Positions 1-5,157 of a stretch of DNA of 10,283 nucleotides are shown here, one piece after another. The translations under genes and the position numbers were made by a program. Below the pieces are notes generated by a model, which was not told the DNA's origin, ran no database searches, and saw nothing but the letters and a program-made list of their open reading frames with translations. The stretch's first letter is position 1, and the number at the start of each line of letters is the position of its first letter. The stretch covers positions 342,663-352,945 of the forward strand of contig JADLKI010000001.1 in NCBI GenBank assembly GCA_015657395.1. Direction: 5' to 3'. This DNA comes from Spirochaetales bacterium. GTDB taxonomy: Bacteria > Spirochaetota > Spirochaetia > Treponematales > Rectinemataceae.

Positions 1-124
1 TCACCTCGCTCTTCAGGCTCCTGCCTCCCGTCTCGATATAGGCGACTTCGTTCATGGTCACTATTCCATCGGTGTTGACGGAAACCATATTGCCGTTTAC
101 TGCGGTTACAAATCCTTCTGTCAT
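1..124 (-). CDS. atpA: V-type ATP synthase subunit A, N-terminal part only
   Basis: This is the beginning of the catalytic A subunit of a V/A-type ATPase, the nucleotide-binding subunit of the peripheral V1 headpiece. Only 41 codons lie in the window, starting MTEGFVTAVNGNMVSVNTDG and running off the left edge. The short beta-rich start (GxVxxVNGNxVxV) followed by the E-V-A-Y-I-E stretch is what the N-terminal beta-barrel of family members looks like; the P-loop lies outside. The start codon overlaps the stop of the upstream DUF2764 gene as ATGA, and GGAGTGG sits just upstream as a ribosome-binding site, so translation is probably coupled. Operon position (E, DUF2764, A) supports the call more than the short sequence alone. 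Confidence 0.85.
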   Translation of the reverse strand, partial: MTEGFVTAVNGNMVSVNTDGIVTMNEVAYIETGGRSLKSEV

Positions 125-707
125 GTTGCCACTCCGGTCTCTAAGGCACTGCTCGCTGCCTCCGCAGCGGCATCGACGATCTCCTGGTATACCTTTTTCA
201 ACCCTTCCATACCTCGATCTTTATCGAAGGAGACACAGCGGGTTGCAATGAGCAATTTCATTTTATATGCAAGGACCGAGTCCATCTCGAAGAATGAAAA
301 CGCGGTGAGTCTCTCAACCGTTTTCCACCTTTCATGCTCAAGGGTAAGTTCTGCCTGCAGCGGATCCGCTGCCGCCTGCACTGCCTGCGCGGCCCGCAGG
401 GCCTCGGGGCTGATATTGCCCGGCTTCGTCCATTGGGCTGCATCCATTTTGACAGCCTTCGCCCTCAACCCCACCAAGGCGTTGCGCATTCCCCGTTCAA
501 ACTCGAAATACGCCTTTAGAAAAGCGGATTTTTTCATTTTTCTCGAGTATTCACCTTTTCTCGCCTCTTCCGCACAGGCCAGAAGCCCCAGATCGCTCTT
601 CTCTATAAACCTCGAACAGAGCACATCGAACTCTTCAACTGAAACAGGCGGGGCGTTCCAAAGGGAAAAGATGTCAGCGTCGAGACAAAATACCAATAAC
701 GCTTCAT
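121..707 (-). CDS. DUF2764 family V-ATPase accessory protein with an apparent frameshift
   Basis: This gene lies between subunits E and A, where spirochaete and Bacteroidetes V-ATPase operons carry a DUF2764 protein, thought to take the place of a stalk (C-type) subunit. The reading frame covering most of the gene opens only at a TTG (696) and gives 191 residues, among them APPVSVEEFDVLCSRF. The better start is ATG at 707-705: it follows the atpE stop by one base (TGACATG) and has AGGGAG upstream. That frame encodes MKRYWYFVSTLTSFPFGTP, which matches the family's YYYLVSSLP-like beginning, but it ends at a TAG (605-603) after 34 codons. Joining the two frames needs a -1 shift, or one missing base, between about 690 and 650. 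Either the gene is damaged, the sequence has a one-base error (runs CTTTTCCCTTT and GCCCCG lie there), or frameshifting occurs. Family assignment rests on my memory of the N-terminal motif and on gene order. Confidence 0.75.
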
Positions 708-708
708 G

Positions 709-1326
709 TCAATCGAGACTCCCTGAAGCTTCCTTCAGATAACTCAAAAGGAGACTGTTGATGCGGACCGAAAATATCTGAGCGAGACTTTCTGCCGAAA
801 AGTCGCACTGTACCGCAGAACCAGCCACCGACACACGGAATCCGGCATCGACGGAAGCATAGGGTTTGAAGGTCACTCCTCTCGAGAGCTCTTTCGCGAG
901 CCTTGCAGAGAGAGAAGCGTCGATTTTCGATACAAGGTCGGGAGGAAGCAGGACTTCCAGATCATCGGACGAATTGACAGCCATGGCCTTCAGAACTTCA
1001 GGGATAACGCGGGCTGCCATTTTTTCGTCGAAAGCATTGCCGATGTCCGTGTCGATCGCTGATTCGAGAAAGCGCTGTACGCTTTGCTTGAACGCGATGA
1101 TGGTATCGCGGGATGCCAGAAGAAGATTATCGCGTAACGCCGCTTCCATTGCCCCGATGCGGCGCGAGGCTTCTTCCTGTGCCTCTTCGGCTTCCTTCTT
1201 TGCATGGTCCACTATCTGCGCAGCCTCGGAATGAGCCTTCTGAATAATCTCTTCGGCCTGCTGCTGCGCGGTCTCTACCCCTTCGCTCCGGATTCTCTCA
1301 AGAAGCTCCTGTACCTGAATCTCCAT
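709..1326 (-). CDS. atpE: V-type ATP synthase subunit E
   Basis: Subunit E is part of the peripheral stalk (stator) that ties the V1 headpiece to the membrane sector. The product is 205 residues, the usual size. Residues about 1-75 are a charged alpha-helical stretch rich in Glu, Gln, Ala and Lys (for example EEIIQKAHSEAAQIVDHAKK), and the C-terminal half is mixed alpha/beta, ending SVRINSLLLSYLKEASGSLD. I chose the ATG at 1326 because CAGGGGAAACAGTC places a good Shine-Dalgarno before it. The frame stays open up to a GTG at 1431, but that would add 35 residues unlike the family and has no ribosome-binding site. It is the first gene of the operon; the DUF2764 start follows its stop by one base. 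Confidence 0.88.
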   Translation of the reverse strand: MEIQVQELLERIRSEGVETAQQQAEEIIQKAHSEAAQIVDHAKKEAEEAQEEASRRIGAMEAALRDNLLLASRDTIIAFKQSVQRFLESAIDTDIGNAFDEKMAARVIPEVLKAMAVNSSDDLEVLLPPDLVSKIDASLSARLAKELSRGVTFKPYASVDAGFRVSVAGSAVQCDFSAESLAQIFSVRINSLLLSYLKEASGSLD

Positions 1327-1453
1327 GACTGTTTCCCCTGGTTGAACTCGATGCTGGGCAGGGGCGTCATCGTCCAAAAGGCATCGCCGTAACGAAACCT
1401 TATCGACGTGCGTCAGTATTTTCGCCGCCACCTAATATCGAATATTGTATAAA

Positions 1454-1483
1454 ATATTATCAATAAGCACTTGTATAACGCAA
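1454..1483 (-). promoter_or_regulatory. Candidate promoter of the V-ATPase operon
   Basis: Read on the minus strand, TTGCGT (1483-1478) and TAATAT (1459-1454) are separated by 18 bases in a very AT-rich block. Transcription would start near 1447 and leave about 120 bases of untranslated leader before atpE, in which I see no clear structure. The block is so AT-rich that other -10-like hexamers exist, so the exact site is uncertain. Confidence 0.35.
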
Positions 1484-1542
1484 TAATAGTGTATACTGGA
1501 AATGCTTTTAAGGCAAGCGAGAATTTGGACGCTTTCGCCCTC

Positions 1543-1571
1543 TTGACAGGATGATCTCCGTGCGATTAAAT
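1543..1571 (+). promoter_or_regulatory. Candidate promoter upstream of tRNA-Gly
   Basis: A perfect -35 box TTGACA (1543-1548) is followed after 17 bases by TTAAAT (1566-1571). Transcription would begin near 1578 and run through the repeat and hairpin region before reaching tRNA-Gly at 1735. No closer promoter is obvious, so this is the likely source of the tRNA transcript. Confidence 0.5.
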
Positions 1572-1594
1572 CGCCTTCGTCCATTGAGATATGT

Positions 1595-1714
1595 CCCCGA
1601 GTCGCGGGAAGCGACGAGTTTTAGAACGCGACCGTCGTACCGCGAGGGCGCACCAGCAAAGGCCCGCGCGCCCGCACAAGGCAATAGCCGGAGCGGCACG
1701 AGGGTTCCCTTGTG
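1595..1714 (+). other. Structured, GC-rich non-coding stretch upstream of tRNA-Gly
   Basis: Several hairpins can be drawn. TCGCGG (1602-1607) pairs with CCGCGA (1640-1645), extended by CCC/GGG on the outside and CGACG/CGTCG on the inside. GGGCGC (1646-1651) can pair with GCGCCC (1668-1673), competing for the GGG. CACAAGG (1675-1681) pairs with CCTTGTG (1708-1714), with GCCG-GAG-CGGC inside. No gene is convincing here: the minus-strand frame across it runs into the tRNA. It may be a processed leader, a small RNA, or the debris of a broken tRNA duplication. Confidence 0.3.
1612..1639 (+). repeat. 28-base direct repeat, copy 1, carrying a tRNA-Gly 5' end
   Basis: This copy matches 1719-1746 over 28 bases with two differences. 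Its second part, GCGACCGTCGTA, is identical to the first 12 bases of the tRNA-Gly gene, and its first part is identical or nearly so to the bases just before that gene. After 1639 the similarity to a tRNA ends at once, so this is a tRNA fragment, not a second gene. Confidence 0.75.
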
Positions 1715-1718
1715 AAAA

Positions 1719-1746
1719 CGACGAAGTTTAGAACGCGACCGTCGTA
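1719..1746 (+). repeat. 28-base direct repeat, copy 2, overlapping the tRNA-Gly 5' end
   Basis: This is the intact-context copy of the repeat: 16 bases of tRNA leader plus the first 12 bases of tRNA-Gly. It lies 107 bases downstream of copy 1. Duplicated tRNA ends often mark integration sites, but integrases normally copy the 3' end, and nothing resembling an element lies between the copies. Confidence 0.75.
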
Positions 1747-1806
1747 TAACGGCTATTACCCCAGCCTTCCAAGCTGGAGACGTGGGTTCGACTCCCATCG
1801 GTCGCT
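1735..1806 (+). tRNA. tRNA-Gly (anticodon TCC)
   Basis: The gene is 72 bases long and folds as a full cloverleaf. Acceptor GCGACCG (1735-1741) pairs with CGGTCGC (1799-1805), with T1806 as discriminator. Anticodon stem CCAGC/GCTGG encloses the loop CTTCCAA with anticodon TCC at 1768-1770. The T arm contains GGTTCGACTCC. The 3' CCA is not encoded and must be added after transcription. Its first 12 bases are duplicated upstream. Confidence 0.96.
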
Positions 1807-1908
1807 TAGTTCCCTTTCGAAGATTTCAATGTAAAAAAGCAAGAAGGCGAAAGGACCTCCATCCTGACCTGCCGGCCGTTTTCATCTTCCCGGAGACTCA
1901 GCGATATC

Positions 1909-1938
1909 TTGACAGCAGGCCTCTTTTTCATCTAGTTT
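1909..1938 (+). promoter_or_regulatory. Candidate promoter for the tRNA-Pro/tRNA-Arg pair
   Basis: TTGACA (1909-1914) is followed after 18 bases by TAGTTT (1933-1938). The expected start near 1945 lies a few bases before tRNA-Pro, a typical layout for a tRNA transcription unit. The -35 is perfect but the -10 is poor. Confidence 0.45.
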
Positions 1939-1951
1939 ACAACGCTGAAAT

Positions 1952-2024
1952 CGGGACGTAGCCTAGGGGCTAAGGCGTCTGCTTTGGGAGCAGAAGATCG
2001 GAGGTTCAAATCCTCTCGTCCCGA
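1952..2024 (+). tRNA. tRNA-Pro (anticodon TGG)
   Basis: This 73-base cloverleaf has acceptor CGGGACG (1952-1958) pairing with CGTCCCG (2017-2023) and discriminator A2024. Anticodon stem TCTGC/GCAGA encloses TTTGGGA, with anticodon TGG at 1985-1987, and the T arm reads GGAGGTTCAAATCCTCT. The CCA end is not encoded. A 10-base spacer separates it from tRNA-Arg, so the two are probably co-transcribed. Confidence 0.96.
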
Positions 2025-2034
2025 AATTATGTAT

Positions 2035-2108
2035 GGGATCGTAGCTCAACTGGATAGAGCAACTGCCTTCTAAGCAGTAGGTCGGGCGTTCGAGCCGCCC
2101 CGGTCCCA
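2035..2108 (+). tRNA. tRNA-Arg (anticodon TCT)
   Basis: This 74-base cloverleaf has acceptor GGGATCG (2035-2041) pairing with CGGTCCC (2101-2107, one G-U pair) and discriminator A2108. Anticodon stem ACTGC/GCAGT encloses CTTCTAA, with anticodon TCT at 2069-2071; the T arm is GGGCGTTCGAGCCGCCC. CCA is not encoded. I see no clear intrinsic terminator after it; 2109-2250 holds no gene I can support. Confidence 0.96.
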
Positions 2109-2252
2109 TTATAAAATAATGAATTACAAAAAATGGCCTTTTCCAGTATGGGTTCGCTTTATCTCTAATTTCTTCGCGCCCGGTGGTGTCGGCGAGGATC
2201 ATTGATCTTAATCTCATGGCTTCGAGATCACCTTCCCACTGGAGTTTTCCGC

Positions 2253-2281
2253 TTGACTATGACCATTTTTTAATACATAGT
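2253..2281 (+). promoter_or_regulatory. Candidate promoter of the mgtA leader
   Basis: TTGACT (2253-2258) is followed after 17 bases by CATAGT (2276-2281); TACATA (2274-2279, 15-base spacing) is an alternative -10. Transcription would begin around 2286-2288, inside or at the edge of the 10-base strand that closes the leader fold. The messenger would then have about 213 bases before mgtA. The -10 is not close to consensus, so confidence is moderate. Confidence 0.4.
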
Positions 2282-2443
2282 AGAGGCGGTTCGAAATGTT
2301 CCATAAATCCAGCAAAAAGGAGGATGCGTCATGAACGACTCGGATGGCAGTCATAGTTATTGCATCTGTACCGAGCCCGAAGATCCATTCCCGCGACCAT
2401 CTAGCCTGACAGCTGGTAACGATACGGTGGAATACCGCCTCTA
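2281..2443 (+). promoter_or_regulatory. Long folded RNA leader upstream of the Mg2+ ATPase
   Basis: TAGAGGCGGT (2281-2290) is perfectly complementary to ACCGCCTCTA (2434-2443). Just inside, TTCCA (2299-2303) pairs with TGGAA (2428-2432). Within the enclosed region, GATGC (2323-2327)/GCATC (2362-2366) and CTCGG (2339-2343)/CCGAG (2371-2375) cross, which would form a pseudoknot, and CTAGC/GCTGG (2401-2405/2412-2416) gives another hairpin. The sequence lacks the conserved blocks of the M-box (ykoK) Mg2+ riboswitch as I know them. The enclosed region also encodes the leader peptide at 2331-2444, so a ribosome reaching its end must open the closing helix. Confidence 0.5.
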
Positions 2444-2444
2444 G
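2331..2444 (+). CDS. Candidate MgtL-like leader peptide, 37 codons
   Basis: ATG (2331) is preceded by AAAGGAGG ending 7 bases before it, one of the best ribosome-binding sites in the window, and the frame ends at TAG (2442-2444), 56 bases before mgtA. The peptide contains YCICTEPEDPFPRP (residues 10-23), an alternation of acidic residues and prolines. Enterobacterial MgtL, a 17-codon leader peptide ahead of mgtA, uses an EPDP run: when Mg2+ is low, ribosomes destabilise there and stop early, which raises mgtA expression. The match in position, content and downstream gene is striking, but the sequences are too short to prove descent, so convergence is likely. It has no membrane segment. Alternatives are a small metal-binding peptide (His8, Cys11, Cys13) or a chance frame. 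Confidence 0.6.
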   Translation: MNDSDGSHSYCICTEPEDPFPRPSSLTAGNDTVEYRL

Positions 2445-2454
2445 ATTTAGGCCA

Positions 2455-2498
2455 TTCACCTCCTGCTGTCATGGGACGCGGCAGTAATTTGAGGTGAA
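2455..2498 (+). promoter_or_regulatory. Hairpin that hides the mgtA ribosome-binding site
   Basis: TTCACCTC (2455-2462) is perfectly complementary to GAGGTGAA (2491-2498), and the latter is the mgtA Shine-Dalgarno sequence, ending 2 bases before the ATG at 2501. The stem continues as CTGC (2463-2466)/GCAG (2481-2484) and GTC (2468-2470)/GAC (2475-2477), with a 6-base bulge between the two main parts. In this fold mgtA should be poorly translated. AGGAGG (2318-2323), the leader peptide's own Shine-Dalgarno, is perfectly complementary to CCTCCT (2459-2464) and could open it. Confidence 0.7.
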
Positions 2499-2500
2499 CT

Positions 2501-5155
2501 ATGACTAAATTTCATCTACTATTACCTTTCCTCAAAAAAAAGAGCGAGAAGCGCAATGGCAATGCCTTCAGCGAAGAAGAAAGCAGACTGATCTCCCTCT
2601 GCACATCTTCGATACAGAGCGCATTTGCCGAGCTCGACACGAGTTCCCGCGGGCTCTCCGAAAAAGAGGCGGACAGGCGGCTCTCAGAATTCGGCAGGAA
2701 CGAAATCTCCCAGCTGAAGGAGCTCAGTTTCTGGGAGGACATGCTGGCACGGGTCAAAAGTCCTCTCGTCATTCAGCTTCTCATCATCGCGGCGGTATCG
2801 GCTCTCATTGGACAGGCGACGTCCGCAATCATCGTCGGCCTGATGATTCTCCTCAGCGTCGGCCTATCCTACATTCTGGACAGCCGTTCGAACAGAGAGG
2901 TCGAATCTCTGGGAAAGCGTGTGCAGTCGCGCACCTATGTCCTCCGCGACGGGACAGAGACTGAGATCAGAATGTCCGAAGTTGTACCCGGCGATGTGGT
3001 ATTGCTCCAGGCGGGAGCCATTGTCCCCGCCGATGTGCGGATAATCTCTGCAAAAGACTTCTTTCTCAGCGAGTCGGCACTCACAGGCGAATCGATGCCG
3101 GTGGAGAAATCCGCCAATCCTCCCTCTGCCTCGCTGAGATCAGTCCTCGAGATGCCCAATGCCTGTTTCATGGGGACAAGCGTCACGAGCGGGACGGCGC
3201 GGGCGGTCGTTGTGACGACCGGCACGCACACGCTCTTCGGCGCCATTTCGAAAAAACTCAGCGAGCGCCGCGAAGAGACAAGTTTTGACAAGGGCATTCG
3301 CTCCTTCACCTGGCTCATGATCCGGATCATGCTGGTCATGGTGAGCCTCGTGTTTCTGATCGTGGGCCTCACCAAGGGCAACTGGCTCGAGGCCCTGCTC
3401 TTTGCCCTGTCGGTCGCGGTGGGGCTCACGCCCGAGATGCTCCCGATGATCGTCACGGTGAACCTCGCCAAGGGCGCGCTGGCCATGGCCAAGAAGAAAG
3501 TGATCGTCAAGAAATTGCCGTCGATCCAGAACCTGGGAGCCATCGACATACTCTGCACGGACAAGACGGGAACCCTCACCCAGGACCGCGTGGTGCTCGA
3601 ACACCACGTGGATATCATCGGCAACAAAAACGACGAAGTCCTCAACTATGCCTATCTCAACAGCTATTTCCAGACAGGTCTCAAGAACCTGCTCGACAGG
3701 GCGGTCATCGAACATGTCGATCTCAACGTCGATCAATGCCGGCTCGTCGACGAGCTGCCCTTCGACTTTCAGCGCCGCCGCATGTCGGTCGTCGTCGAAT
3801 ATGAGGGCGACAACGTGCTCATCTGCAAGGGAGCGGTCGAAGAGATCTACAGCTGCTGCACGCACTACCAGATCGATGAAGAGATATATCCCCTCATCGA
3901 CATGATCCGCGCAGACCTCTTCGAGGAAGTCCAGAAGCTCAACGAAGAGGGATTCCGGGTCCTCGGCATAGCATACCGCGAATTCAGCCGCGACAAGACG
4001 ACCTTCACGATGCAGGACGAGAGCCAGATGATCCTTCTGGGATACATCGCCTTCATCGATCCACCCAAGGAGTCGGCCACAGAGGCCATAGGGCTGCTCA
4101 CAAAGGCGGGCGTCGAGGTGAAGGTCCTCACGGGAGACAACGGCCTCGTCACCGAAAAAGTCTGCAGGGACGTAGGTATCCCCTTTAGCTCATCGATCAC
4201 GGGCGCAGAGCTGGGTTCGCTCGACAAAGCGGCATTCTCGGCGAAAGTCAAGGAGTGCGAGGTCTTTGTCAAGCTGACGCCGAGTCAAAAGGAAGAGATT
4301 GTCCAGGAACTGCGGAGGCAGGGGCACGTGGTCGGATATATGGGCGACGGCATCAACGACGCGACGGCGCTCAAGGCTGCCGATGTCGGCATTTCGGTGG
4401 ACTCGGCCGTCGACGTCGCCAAAGAGGCGGCGGACATCGTCCTTTTAGAGAAGAGCCTTCTCGTCCTCGAGGAAGGCATCATGGAAGGCAGGCGGATCTT
4501 CGCCAACATCATCAAGTATATCCGCATGGGGGCGAGCTCGAATTTCGGCAACATGTTCAGCGTGCTCGGGGCGAGCTGTATTTTGCCCTTCCTCCCCATG
4601 AAGCCTCTGCAGATACTCACCAACAACCTCCTCTACGACTTTTCACAGACGGGCATACCCATGGACAATGTCGACCCGGAACTCGTCGCGAAGCCGGTCA
4701 AATGGGACATCAACAACATCAAGCGCTTCATGGTGTGCATCGGGCCGATCAGCTCAATCTTCGATTACGCGACATTCGCCCTCATGTGGTTCTTCTTCGG
4801 TGCAAGCGGCTATCTTGTTCCGGCCTTCTCGGCCGCGCAGAAAGATGCTCTGGCCCGGCTCTTCCAGACCGGCTGGTTTGTCGAGTCGCTGCTCACACAG
4901 ACGCTCATTGTCCATATAATCCGGACCCGGCGTATTCCCTTCTTCCAGAGCCGGGCCTCCGCACCGATGATATTCATGACGCTGGCCGTGATGGCAATCG
5001 GGGTATGGCTGCCCTACTCCCCGCTCGCGCCCCTCTTGGGCCTCGTGCCTCTTCCGGGGATCTACTGGCTGTGGATCGCAGGTTTTCTTGTCTTTTACTC
5101 GATGATTACACACAGGGTAAAACGCTGGTTTCTCAGGCGTTTTGAAGGGGTATAA
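2501..5155 (+). CDS. mgtA: Mg2+-transporting P-type ATPase (MgtA/MgtB type, P3B)
   Basis: This inner-membrane pump imports Mg2+ using ATP. At 884 residues it is the normal MgtA/MgtB length. In order: a polar, basic N-terminal tail; a cation-ATPase N domain (about 38-85); membrane helices 1-2 (about 87-127); the actuator domain with TGES (195-198); helices 3-4 with VGLTPEMLP (T310-P311-E312); the phosphorylation site DKTGTLT with Asp354; the nucleotide-binding domain with CKGA (Lys443); LTGDN (T544-G545-D546); the hinge GDGIND (615-620); and a C-terminal membrane block. NNLLYDFSQ (708-716) and GPISSIFDYATFALMWFFF-like sequence are characteristic of MgtA/MgtB rather than Ca2+ or Na+/K+ pumps. 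All catalytic residues are present. Expression is probably controlled by the 213-base leader, which buries this gene's ribosome-binding site. It forms an operon with the EIIA-like gene 2 bases downstream. Long frames on the other strand are coding shadows. Confidence 0.95.
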   Translation: MTKFHLLLPFLKKKSEKRNGNAFSEEESRLISLCTSSIQSAFAELDTSSRGLSEKEADRRLSEFGRNEISQLKELSFWEDMLARVKSPLVIQLLIIAAVSALIGQATSAIIVGLMILLSVGLSYILDSRSNREVESLGKRVQSRTYVLRDGTETEIRMSEVVPGDVVLLQAGAIVPADVRIISAKDFFLSESALTGESMPVEKSANPPSASLRSVLEMPNACFMGTSVTSGTARAVVVTTGTHTLFGAISKKLSERREETSFDKGIRSFTWLMIRIMLVMVSLVFLIVGLTKGNWLEALLFALSVAVGLTPEMLPMIVTVNLAKGALAMAKKKVIVKKLPSIQNLGAIDILCTDKTGTLTQDRVVLEHHVDIIGNKNDEVLNYAYLNSYFQTGLKNLLDRAVIEHVDLNVDQCRLVDELPFDFQRRRMSVVVEYEGDNVLICKGAVEEIYSCCTHYQIDEEIYPLIDMIRADLFEEVQKLNEEGFRVLGIAYREFSRDKTTFTMQDESQMILLGYIAFIDPPKESATEAIGLLTKAGVEVKVLTGDNGLVTEKVCRDVGIPFSSSITGAELGSLDKAAFSAKVKECEVFVKLTPSQKEEIVQELRRQGHVVGYMGDGINDATALKAADVGISVDSAVDVAKEAADIVLLEKSLLVLEEGIMEGRRIFANIIKYIRMGASSNFGNMFSVLGASCILPFLPMKPLQILTNNLLYDFSQTGIPMDNVDPELVAKPVKWDINNIKRFMVCIGPISSIFDYATFALMWFFFGASGYLVPAFSAAQKDALARLFQTGWFVESLLTQTLIVHIIRTRRIPFFQSRASAPMIFMTLAVMAIGVWLPYSPLAPLLGLVPLPGIYWLWIAGFLVFYSMITHRVKRWFLRRFEGV

Positions 5156-5157
5156 CG

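Noticed and set aside
650..690. Programmed -1 frameshift in the DUF2764 gene
   Set aside because: No heptamer of the X XXY YYZ type is in frame; TTTTCCC allows only a partial re-pairing, and no strong downstream structure stands out. A missing base is more likely.
1327..1431. Longer form of subunit E starting at GTG 1431
   Set aside because: The added 35 residues do not look like the family and there is no ribosome-binding site, while ATG 1326 has a good one.
1612..1746. Integration (att) site of a mobile element at tRNA-Gly
   Set aside because: The copied part is the tRNA 5' end, not the 3' end, and the 107-base interval has no integrase or cargo.
1508..1798. Minus-strand frame beginning MGVEPTSPAWKAG
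   Set aside because: It starts inside tRNA-Gly read backwards; this is a known kind of false gene over tRNAs.
1963..2217. Minus-strand frame containing GRLERPTYCLEGSCS
   Set aside because: It is the reverse reading of tRNA-Arg and tRNA-Pro, not a protein gene.
2214..2459. Minus-strand 81-codon frame across the mgtA leader
   Set aside because: It has no recognisable protein features, and it runs through the structured leader and the better-supported plus-strand leader peptide.
2281..2500. M-box (ykoK) Mg2+ riboswitch
   Set aside because: It was the first expectation ahead of a Mg2+ transporter, but the conserved M-box blocks I know are not present. A covariance-model search would settle this.
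4255..5145. A 296-codon plus-strand frame overlapping the end of mgtA
   Set aside because: The product is rich in Arg, His, Gly and Ala in the way of a shifted reading of a GC-rich gene, and mgtA is intact across it.
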